Below, one piece after another: positions 17,706-24,484 of a DNA stretch of 64,000 nt. Position 1 is the first letter of the stretch, and every line of letters begins with the position of its first letter. This stretch comes from CAVQCX01 sp963711095 (GTDB lineage Bacteria > Pseudomonadota > Gammaproteobacteria > Chromatiales > Chromatiaceae), in contig CAVQCX010000010.1 in NCBI GenBank assembly GCA_963711095.1, positions 124,001 to 188,000 of the forward strand. Reading direction: 5' to 3'. A program made the translations under genes and the position numbers. Under the pieces are notes generated by a model. It saw only the letters and a list, made by a program, of their open reading frames with translations, was not told where the DNA came from and did not search any database.

Positions 17706-19205
17706 ATGACCCAAGCCCCTGATCAGGTCCAGCTTGCCGAGCTGATGCGCGAATCCCGCGTGGGGTTCGGCACCAGCGGCGCGCGCGGGCGGGTCGAGGA
17801 CATGACCGACCGGGTCTGCTACGCGTACACCCTGGCCTTCCTGCAGTATCTGGAGCCTGGCGCCGGGCCCGGGCGCAGGCTGGCGCTCGGAGGCGACCTG
17901 CGCGCCAGCACGCCGCGCATCATGGGCGCGGTGGCGGCCGCCGCCCGGGACATGGGCTGCGAGATCGTCAACTGCGGCGCGTTGCCCTCGCCGGCGCTCG
18001 CCCTGTTCGGCATGCGCGAAGGTATCCCGTCGATGATGGTCACCGGCAGCCACATCCCGGACGACCGTAACGGCATCAAGTTCAACACGCCGGGGGGGGA
18101 GATCCTCAAGGCCGACGAGACGGGGATCCGCGCTCAAAGCGTCCACCTGCTTCCGGGCCGGTTCGATGCCGACGGAGGTCTCGTCGAGCCCGTCCGCCTA
18201 CCGCCGGTCGACCCGCGGGCGACGGAGGCCTTCGTCCGCCGCTATCTGGCATTCTTCCCGCCCGGGTGTCTCGCCGGGCTGCGTGTCGGGGTCTACGAGC
18301 ACTCTACCGTCGCCCGGGAGCCGCTGGCGGCAGTCCTGGGAGGGCTGGGTGCCGAGGTGCTCAAACTGGGGCGCTCCGCGCGGTTCGTCCCGGTCGACAC
18401 CGAGGCAATCAGGCCCGAGGACTGGGCGCTGGCCCAGGAGTGGGTACCCACTCACCGGTTGGACGCCCTGGTCAGCGCCGACGGCGACGGCGACCGCCCC
18501 CTGATCGCGGACGAGCAGGGCCGCTGGATCCGTGGCGACCTGCTCGGCATCCTCTGCGCCCGGTTCCTCGGGGCCGACCGGGTGGTGACGCCGGTGAGCA
18601 GCAACTCCGCGGTGGACAAGTGTGGGTGGTTCGAGCGGGTCCGGCGCACCCGGATCGGCTCCCCCTACGTGATCGAGGGGATGGCGACCGAGCTCGGCTG
18701 CGGGGGGCGGCGCGTGGTGGGCTACGAGGCCAACGGCGGCTTTCTCACTGCGACGCCCATCGAGGTGGCCGGGCGTCGACTGGCGGCGCTGCCGACCCGC
18801 GATGCCGTACTTCCTGCCATTGCGCTCCTCTGCGCCGCCAGCAGCCGGGGGCTTCCGCTCTCTGCCCTGTGCGCGGAGCTTCCAGCCCGCCACACCGCCA
18901 GCGACCGGCTCAAGGCCTTTCCCATCGAGATCAGCGGGCGGCGCATCGCCGCCCTCCATTCGGGCAGCCTTGAGCGCGATCGGCAGACCATCGAGCCCAT
19001 ATTCGGTCTCGGCCCGGTCGCTGGCCTCGATGCCACCGACGGCCTCCGCATCACCTTCGCGAGCGAGGAGGTGGTGCACCTGCGTCCCTCCGGCAATGCC
19101 CCGGAGCTGCGCTGCTATACCGAGGCGGACTCAGACGAGCGCGCGCGGGAGATCAACCGGATGTGCCTGGAGATCCTGGAGCGCTGGCGTCACGCCTCAC
19201 CGTGA
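17706..19205 (+). CDS. Phosphomannomutase / phosphoglucomutase family enzyme
   Basis: A 499-residue alpha-D-phosphohexomutase interconverting hexose 1- and 6-phosphates for polysaccharide precursors. The four family sites are visible: FGTSGARGR at the N-terminus, catalytic Ser loop TGSHIPDDRNGIKF near residue 112 (TGSHIP in place of the more usual TASHNP), metal loop DGDGDRP near 258, sugar-binding GYEANGGF near 339, and phosphate-binding RPSGNAPELR near 460. It stands alone between the repeat protein gene and the accessory island; the precise sugar cannot be assigned. Confidence 0.9.
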   Translation: MTQAPDQVQLAELMRESRVGFGTSGARGRVEDMTDRVCYAYTLAFLQYLEPGAGPGRRLALGGDLRASTPRIMGAVAAAARDMGCEIVNCGALPSPALALFGMREGIPSMMVTGSHIPDDRNGIKFNTPGGEILKADETGIRAQSVHLLPGRFDADGGLVEPVRLPPVDPRATEAFVRRYLAFFPPGCLAGLRVGVYEHSTVAREPLAAVLGGLGAEVLKLGRSARFVPVDTEAIRPEDWALAQEWVPTHRLDALVSADGDGDRPLIADEQGRWIRGDLLGILCARFLGADRVVTPVSSNSAVDKCGWFERVRRTRIGSPYVIEGMATELGCGGRRVVGYEANGGFLTATPIEVAGRRLAALPTRDAVLPAIALLCAASSRGLPLSALCAELPARHTASDRLKAFPIEISGRRIAALHSGSLERDRQTIEPIFGLGPVAGLDATDGLRITFASEEVVHLRPSGNAPELRCYTEADSDERAREINRMCLEILERWRHASP

Positions 19206-19642
19206 CGCGAAAGTATCGTGAGCACTGCATCTTCCGAGCAACCATCCATTGCGACGGAAAAGGACAGGCTCAAGTGGACTCGCCGCCGTAACATCACCCG
19301 GGGTCAGCTCCGACGGGTCTATAGCTGATCGGCCGTCGTGACCGCTTTCGACCCGGAGGAGACATTCGCTGACAGATTGACGCGGACCCCGAGTGGGCGA
19401 AGAATCGGCGGAAAGCCAGGGGTTCATCGACGCCACGGGCAGAGATGCCTGCCCAGCCTGCGGCGGAGCCGACACAGCGAGGGAATCGGGGCAATGTCGT
19501 GCAATCTGGGTTATGTCAAACCGTATCGAGCCCGCCGCTTGGGCGCGCCAGCTGCTCTTCCGCCTGCGGCGGCTGAAAGCAAATTCCTATCCCTCGATTT
19601 TTTCCGCTGTGGCGGGACCTGATCAGGCCTTCCGTCACCATT
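19206..19642. other. Gene-free left edge of the accessory island
   Basis: About 437 bases with no convincing gene, terminator or tRNA. The base composition drops in GC toward its right end, where the accessory region begins. Confidence 0.45.
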
Positions 19643-20365
19643 ATGCTTTTCCGATCCGCTGTAATCACTTTTTTCATCGCGCTCGTCAGTTATGCGAATC
19701 TGGCTGGCGCTGCCTCGTCACCATTTGATCCCCCTAATGACGACCATCAAGGATCGGCTTCGTCTCCACTCCCGCCTGAATATGTGATCGAGCCGGACGG
19801 TTCCGTAACCTTGCGTGTCTGCTTTAACTGGTCATGTGCGACCAGACAAACCATGAGCTTCACTCCGGACGATATGAAGCTTCTGAAAAATCGCATGGCC
19901 ACTTGCCCGGGTACAACTCTTCACGACAGATTACAGCGCGTGCGCATCGGTATCTGGCAAATGGAATTACTGGCACAAAAGTACCAGCCGTTATTGGCCA
20001 ACGACCTCGCCATTAATAAATTTGAAGAGGGTATCCCGGGGCGAACGGATTGTATCGACAACTCCACCAATACCACTAATTACCTGCATGTCCTCCGGGA
20101 TATTGGAGAACTGCCCGGGTGGACGGTCTCATCGCCCCATGTGCGCAATCGTCTCGATGTCACCTCTACACACTGGACAGCCGTAATCATCGACGCGGAT
20201 AGTGGCGTTCCGTGGAGCGTTGACTCCTGGTATCGTCCGAACGGTCATCTACCAATGGTCATGCCCTTGCAGGGCTGGATCGACGACAACAACGCTTGGG
20301 AACCGCCTTTCGAACAGGAAAATGCCATCCCGCACTCAATCTACGGGCTATGTAATACGCAGTAG
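19643..20365 (+). CDS. Secreted papain-like (transglutaminase-like) protein
   Basis: A 240-residue exported protein; the signal peptide runs to about residue 24 (SYANLAGAA). The C-terminal half has a possible Cys-His-Asp triad in the order of papain/transglutaminase folds: Cys137 in GRTDCIDNSTNT at a helix start, His177 in STHWTAVIIDAD, and Asp194 in WSVDSWYRPNG. I do not recognise a named family. A cysteine protease, amidase or transferase acting in the periplasm is an inference. GC content is clearly lower than that of the flanking core genes. It converges on the L,D-transpeptidase-like gene 33 bases downstream. Confidence 0.7.
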   Translation: MLFRSAVITFFIALVSYANLAGAASSPFDPPNDDHQGSASSPLPPEYVIEPDGSVTLRVCFNWSCATRQTMSFTPDDMKLLKNRMATCPGTTLHDRLQRVRIGIWQMELLAQKYQPLLANDLAINKFEEGIPGRTDCIDNSTNTTNYLHVLRDIGELPGWTVSSPHVRNRLDVTSTHWTAVIIDADSGVPWSVDSWYRPNGHLPMVMPLQGWIDDNNAWEPPFEQENAIPHSIYGLCNTQ

Positions 20366-20398
20366 CCCGGCCTCTTGGAGCCAGTGGCATTTTCCGGA

Positions 20399-21130
20399 TT
20401 ATAATTTTCTGAACCCTTTGGTTTCCGGCAATATATAAACAACGCTGGCCGTCCCGGAAAACTTGCGATGTATCACGTGCTCGAAAAATGGCTTTGGAAC
20501 ATTGATGCAGCCAAATGAGATACGGTTATCAAGCGGTGTTGCAGATGCCAGACGTTGTGCCCGACGGTCTCGGGGTACACCCTTAATGACAGGATGCATA
20601 GAGAGGGACTGTGCGTAATCCACCCAGAGTATTTCCTTTCCTTTGTAATTGCGGCCCATTCTTGCCACAAAACGCCCCGCTGGCGTGACACGTTCCGCGG
20701 GTGGGATTTGTGACAACGGCTTGTCACCAATGCCTGGCATGGAGTAATCGCCTTTCGCCAGCCCAAGCAGTACGGGCGCTTCACCTTGTGGCTTTCCGTC
20801 CGCGTCATATACATAAACCCTGGCCTTTACTTTATCGATAATTGCGAACGGCATGTTTTGATTGTCTCTTGAACGGACAACCCAATCTGCCATTTCCTTC
20901 GCGGCATCTGCTTTTTCAGAAAGTGCCGCATTGAACATCGGGCTGGGATCGTCGGCGGTATTGAAAACCGGGCTGGGATCGTGGGCGGTATTGACCATCG
21001 GGCTGGACTCATGGGCGGCATTGTCCGCCTTCGTCACCAGGGACTGAGAGATACAGTCGGTACCGAACAGACCAAGACACAGGCATAGAGCTATTCTGGT
21101 CGCATTCAAGCACACCAGATCATGCTTCAT
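20399..21130 (-). CDS. L,D-transpeptidase-like (YkuD) secreted protein
   Basis: A 243-residue exported protein with an N-terminal hydrophobic signal (IALCLCLGLFG), three tandem 10-residue repeats of the type NTAHDPSPMF, and a C-terminal YkuD-like domain: RVYVYDADGKP, TPAGRFVARMG, and ISFGCINVPKPFFEHVI with the putative nucleophile Cys208. The usual HG(T/A) histidine motif is not obvious; SMHPVIKG may supply the histidine. L,D-transpeptidases crosslink peptidoglycan or attach proteins to it. The start is uncertain: a longer form from TTG 21163 is possible and neither start has a good ribosome binding site. Confidence 0.75.
   Translation of the reverse strand: MKHDLVCLNATRIALCLCLGLFGTDCISQSLVTKADNAAHESSPMVNTAHDPSPVFNTADDPSPMFNAALSEKADAAKEMADWVVRSRDNQNMPFAIIDKVKARVYVYDADGKPQGEAPVLLGLAKGDYSMPGIGDKPLSQIPPAERVTPAGRFVARMGRNYKGKEILWVDYAQSLSMHPVIKGVPRDRRAQRLASATPLDNRISFGCINVPKPFFEHVIHRKFSGTASVVYILPETKGFRKL
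20934..21022. repeat. 30-bp tandem repeat in the L,D-transpeptidase gene
   Basis: Three consecutive copies of a 30-bp unit (around ccgggctgggatcgtgggcg) encode the NTA(H/D)DPSP(M/V)F repeats directly after the signal peptide. The unit number could vary without frame loss. Confidence 0.7.
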
Positions 21131-21243
21131 TTTTGTAGAAATGGCGTACATATAGCGTATCAAATGGTTAATGGCGAAAATGAGGATAGCAAACCCGACG
21201 ACCTAGTCAACCCCATCTGGAAGCCCGGCACATTGTTCAAACT

Positions 21244-22560
21244 GGCTCTTTTGAATTCCGAGTGGGTAAGATCAAGGTCCTTCAACCTGGTCAACGACGT
21301 CTGAACCGCGATGCACAATGCACTGTTTGAATCTGCGCTTGGGATCGCCCCGCCGTGGTACGTGCAGGGAGTGGAGTTCGACGAGCAGGCCCGGACGCTG
21401 ACCATCCACATCGACTTTGTCGCCGGCAGCCGGTTCACGCACCCGCAGGTCGCCGGGGAGCATCCGGTCCATGATACGCAGACCAAGCGGCTGCGCCACC
21501 TGAATTTCTTCCAGCACGAGTGCTATCTGTCGGTGCGTGTGCCGCGGATGAAGTTGCCGGATGGGCGGGTGGCTCTGGCAGACCCGGCGTGGGTGGGAAA
21601 GCTCTCGGGCTTCACGCTGCTGTTCGAGGCCTTGGTGCTGATGTTGGCCCGCCAGATGCCGTTCTCGGCCGTGGCCCGCCTGGTTGGGGAGTCCTGGCAC
21701 CGGGTCAGCGCCATCTGTCAGCGCTACGTCGAGCTGGCGGTGGCCGGGATGGATCTCTCAGGGGTGACGGCACTGGCCATCGACGAGACCTCCAGCCGAC
21801 GGGGCCATCAGTACCTCACCCTGGCCGCCGACGCCATCGAACGGCGGGTGGTGTTCGTTACCGAAGGCAAAGACGCCGACACCCTGGCCAGACTCGCCCA
21901 GTTCCTGGCGTCTCACCGGGGCGACCCGCAACAGATCCAGGAGGTCAGCATCGACATGTCGCCGGCCTTCAAGAAGGGCGTCGGCGAGCACTTGCCCTGT
22001 GCGCGCGTCACCTTCGACAAGTTCCACGTCATCGCCCATGCCTCCCAAGCCATCGACCAGACCCGGCGCACCGAGCAGAAGACCGACGCCGAGCTCAAGG
22101 GGCTGCGTTGGCTGCTGCTCAAGGATCGCAGCCGCCTCAACACCGCCCAGCGCGCCGACCTCGATGGCCTCATCGCCCAGGTCACCACCAAACGCACAGC
22201 ACGGGCTTGGCTCTACCGCGAGCAGCTCCGAGAGATTCTCGAGCGCAAGCAGATCAATGTCGTCAGGGCCCTGCTCCTGCAGTGGTGCAGCAACGTCATG
22301 CGCTCGAAGGTCGAGCCCATGAAGGCGGTCGCTGCCATGATCCGCAACCACATCGACGGCATCGTCGACTGGGCCCAGTCTCGGCAAACCAATGGCTTCC
22401 TGGAGGCCCTGAACGGTTTATGCCAGGCTGCCAAACGCAAGGCGCGCGGCTACACTCGCTTCGAGACCATGCGCACCGTGCTCTATCTCATCGCCGGCCG
22501 GCTCGACTTCTCGAAGATCAACCCGCATGCCGCGTAACCCACTCGGAATTCAAAAGAGCC
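21244..22560 (+). mobile_element. Intact ISL3-family insertion sequence
   Basis: A 1317-bp element bounded by perfect 24-bp inverted repeats (GGCTCTTTTGAATTCCGAGT plus GGGT at the left, 21244-21267; complement at 22537-22560). It is flanked by the 8-bp direct duplication TTCAAACT (21236-21243 and 22561-22568), the length usual for ISL3. One transposase gene fills it, and its stop codon overlaps the right repeat by one base. Perfect ends and duplication indicate a recent insertion. Confidence 0.95.
21311..22537 (+). CDS. ISL3 family transposase
   Basis: A 408-residue DDE transposase. The N-terminal half has the DNA-binding region; the catalytic region begins at VTALAIDETSSRRGHQYLTL (first Asp), continues through VSIDMSPAFKKGV (second Asp) and FDKFHVI, and ends with the TNGFLEALNGLCQAAKRKARGY stretch that carries the Glu and is typical of ISL3. 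Length is normal and there is no frame break, so the element is probably active. Its GC content matches the chromosome rather than the lower-GC sequence into which it inserted. Confidence 0.95.
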   Translation: MHNALFESALGIAPPWYVQGVEFDEQARTLTIHIDFVAGSRFTHPQVAGEHPVHDTQTKRLRHLNFFQHECYLSVRVPRMKLPDGRVALADPAWVGKLSGFTLLFEALVLMLARQMPFSAVARLVGESWHRVSAICQRYVELAVAGMDLSGVTALAIDETSSRRGHQYLTLAADAIERRVVFVTEGKDADTLARLAQFLASHRGDPQQIQEVSIDMSPAFKKGVGEHLPCARVTFDKFHVIAHASQAIDQTRRTEQKTDAELKGLRWLLLKDRSRLNTAQRADLDGLIAQVTTKRTARAWLYREQLREILERKQINVVRALLLQWCSNVMRSKVEPMKAVAAMIRNHIDGIVDWAQSRQTNGFLEALNGLCQAAKRKARGYTRFETMRTVLYLIAGRLDFSKINPHAA

Positions 22561-22666
22561 TTCAAACTCGATGGACGTGCTACCGCCCACCCTCGCGGGC
22601 AGCGATCCAGGTGTAAGCCGAACACCGGGCGCGAGTACAGGCCGATCACCACTTTAAACCTGGCTA

Positions 22667-22695
22667 TTGACAATCAGGCGCGAAAACGATATACT
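22667..22695 (+). promoter_or_regulatory. Near-consensus sigma-70 promoter for the small lipoprotein
   Basis: TTGACA (22667-22672) and TATACT (22690-22695) are separated by exactly 17 bases. Transcription would start about 60 bases before the lipoprotein ATG at 22761. It is the best promoter visible in the window. Confidence 0.8.
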
Positions 22696-22760
22696 ATACA
22701 TTGGAACATCTCCGCAGAAACCAGTGGAAATTAAGCATCGGAAAAGGGGCAAAACGACAA

Positions 22761-22964
22761 ATGAAAAACATTTCCAGGCTTATTCTTACCTCCATGGCCG
22801 CATTAATGGTTCTCGGGCTCGGGGGTTGCAGCACCACGAAAGTAAAGCCGGCGCCTGCAGCTCCACCGCCCGTCTACGAGCCACCACCTAAGCCGGCGGC
22901 TGCGCCGACGCCTCCGCCACCGGCTCCGGAGCCCGTCTACCAGCCAAAACCGGATCGCGGCTGA
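22761..22964 (+). CDS. Small proline-rich lipoprotein
   Basis: A 67-residue lipoprotein: MKNISRLILTSMAALMVLGL is the signal and LGGC the lipobox with Cys23, followed by a Pro/Ala-rich tail containing VYEPPPKP and VYQPKP. The mature part is about 45 residues and probably extended. Function unknown; small Pro-rich lipoproteins of this type are often envelope spacers. It has its own strong promoter upstream and a UUCG terminator downstream, so it is a single-gene unit, likely highly expressed. Confidence 0.78.
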   Translation: MKNISRLILTSMAALMVLGLGGCSTTKVKPAPAAPPPVYEPPPKPAAAPTPPPPAPEPVYQPKPDRG

Positions 22965-22988
22965 TAGTCTTCCGGTTTCGTTGGGCGT

Positions 22989-23016
22989 AAAAAAGGCAAC
23001 TTCGGTTGCCTTTTTT
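22989..23016 (+). terminator. Intrinsic terminator with UUCG loop
   Basis: AAAAAAGGCAAC-TTCG-GTTGCCTTTTTT: a 6-bp GC-containing stem extended by A-T pairs, a stable tetraloop and a six-T tail. It ends the lipoprotein transcript and the A-run makes it potentially bidirectional. Confidence 0.93.
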
Positions 23017-23235
23017 ATTCCCTGCTGCTGAAATCCGGCGTTATCGCAAGGAGAAAAGCACAGTGGAATATATGGGAAGTCACCCCCCCTGGTTGCCGAT
23101 CTGGACAAGTTCGTGTGCCACCATTCAGCCGATGTATACAAGGACGGGAAGCGGCGCGGAATTCAACCTTTTGAGCCCAGTCAAGATCGACTGACTGGCG
23201 GGCCAGCCAAGGATCGAAGTTGTCCTGCATAGACA

Positions 23236-23266
23236 GCCGCGCCGTCCGGACTACGGAGGGCGCGGC
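23236..23266. repeat. GC-rich imperfect hairpin
   Basis: GCCGCGCC-g-TCCG and CGGA-g-GGCGCGGC pair around a 5-nt loop. No T-run follows on either strand. Its role is unknown. Confidence 0.5.
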
Positions 23267-23576
23267 GTTGCATTCACTTAACACTTCCATCCTTGAACAT
23301 CGCCCTGGGCTGTGCACTCGGGCGATGTCGGCGCGGCAATCTCAGCCGTCCCGGTACCCGCCGCTGCTTGGCTCTTCGGCTCTGACTTGCTGGGACTGAT
23401 TGGGGTATCTCGACTAAAGAAAGCCGCCTAAATTTTTCAGAGACGCCCCCCCGGAGTGAATTTCATTGCCTGGAATGTCTGAAGTTGCGGCAAAGTTGCC
23501 GCTCGGTAATTTACCGTGAGCGTCCGGTTTTGGCCGAGAAGCGACCAAACAGCAAGTTGCCCCCGGCCCAACCACC

Positions 23577-24209
23577 TCAGACCTCTGTCTGCTCAGCCAT
23601 TTCCAAGGCGTCGTCCACCTCGATCCCCAGGTAGCGGACCGTGCTCTCCAGCTTCGTGTGCCCCAGCAGCAGCTGGACCGCCCGCAGGTTCTTGGTCCGC
23701 CGGTAGATCAGCGTGGCCTTGGTGCGACGCATTGAGTGGGCGCCGTCCGCCTGCGGGTCCAGCCCGATCATCGCCGCCCAGCCCTTGACGATCCGGGAGT
23801 ACTGCCGGGTGGACAGGTGGGGGGACCCTGGTCGGGAGCTCGGAAACAGAAACTGCTCCGAGCACAGCCTCGCCTGGGCGATCCATGTCTCGACCGGCTC
23901 CCGGGCCTGGTCCGTCAGCTCGAAGCGGACCGGATGGCCGGTCTTCTGTTGGATGATGGTGGCCCGAGCGACCACCCGCCCGCCGTGGGCGATGTCTCTG
24001 ACTCGCAGGCCGACGAGGTCACATCCGCGCAGCTTGCTGTCGATGGCGAGGTTGAAGAGGGCAAGCTCGCGGGTCCGGCTGGCGATCTGGAGGCGGATGC
24101 GGATCGCCCATATCTCCCTGAGGTTGACGGGGGGCTTCGGGCCGACCAGTCTCCCCTTGTTCCAGGGTACCCAGCCGCTGGCGGCGGGCTCTGTGGGTTC
24201 CGTTTGCAT
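23577..24209 (-). CDS. Tyrosine recombinase (phage integrase family)
   Basis: A 210-residue site-specific recombinase. It has the first Arg in DSKLRGCDLVGLRVRDI, then HSMRRTKATLIYRRT (His and second Arg region), LLGHTKLESTVRYLG with the second His and the nucleophilic Tyr. The protein is short, lacking a full N-terminal core-binding domain, like small XerC-type or integron-like recombinases. The ATG at 24209 is preferred; the open frame to 24302 has no signal. It sits beside the type I restriction operon and may have served in island mobility or rearrangement. Confidence 0.88.
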   Translation of the reverse strand: MQTEPTEPAASGWVPWNKGRLVGPKPPVNLREIWAIRIRLQIASRTRELALFNLAIDSKLRGCDLVGLRVRDIAHGGRVVARATIIQQKTGHPVRFELTDQAREPVETWIAQARLCSEQFLFPSSRPGSPHLSTRQYSRIVKGWAAMIGLDPQADGAHSMRRTKATLIYRRTKNLRAVQLLLGHTKLESTVRYLGIEVDDALEMAEQTEV

Positions 24210-24212
24210 GGC

Positions 24213-24241
24213 GAGGTTCCTCTCGGTTGTTGAGGAACCTC
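24213..24241 (-). promoter_or_regulatory. Hairpin covering the recombinase ribosome binding site
   Basis: GAGGTTCCTC (24213-24222) and GAGGAACCTC (24232-24241) are perfect 10-bp inverted repeats with a 9-nt loop. On the minus strand the second arm contains GAGGAAC just upstream of the ATG at 24209, so folding would hide the likely Shine-Dalgarno sequence. Confidence 0.55.
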
Positions 24242-24435
24242 CAGTCTGCTGCCGGCCCTCCTGCCCTGGTAAGAGCCTTCGGGCGCCCCCCAGTATTAGC
24301 AACCGCTAAAGAACGGTTCTCGACCCCTAGCGGACATCGGCGAGGCCGGGGCGAATCGTTATGACTGAGATCGTCCTGTGCTCCCTTTTCGTGGACCGCC
24401 TAGTGTGTACCCGCTTCGTAGGTGGTGTGGGGAGG

Positions 24436-24471
24436 GCGCGCTAAGCACCCGCCCTTACCCGATTAGCGCGC
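24436..24471. repeat. 9-bp inverted repeat between hsdR remnant and recombinase
   Basis: GCGCGCTAA (24436-24444) and TTAGCGCGC (24463-24471) flank an 18-bp spacer, immediately after the hsdR stop. It could be a weak terminator stem or a recombinase core site; there is no T-run. Confidence 0.4.
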
Positions 24472-24484
24472 ATGGTTCGTGTGC

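Larger units (their letters stand above)
22965..23576. other. Gene-poor stretch between lipoprotein and recombinase
   Basis: After the terminator no complete gene is visible. One frame from about 23040 to the TAG at 23230-23232 reads LVADLDKFVCHHSADVYKDG and KRRGIQPFEPSQDR, which looks like real protein but lacks a start and a recognised family; it may be a remnant. A stable imperfect hairpin follows at 23236-23266. Confidence 0.45.

Noticed and set aside
16496..17722. A plus-strand frame of 408 codons rich in Gly and Arg opposite the secreted repeat protein
   Set aside because: It is the antisense reading of the Ala/Pro repeat; the minus-strand protein has a signal peptide and structured modules, the plus-strand one does not.
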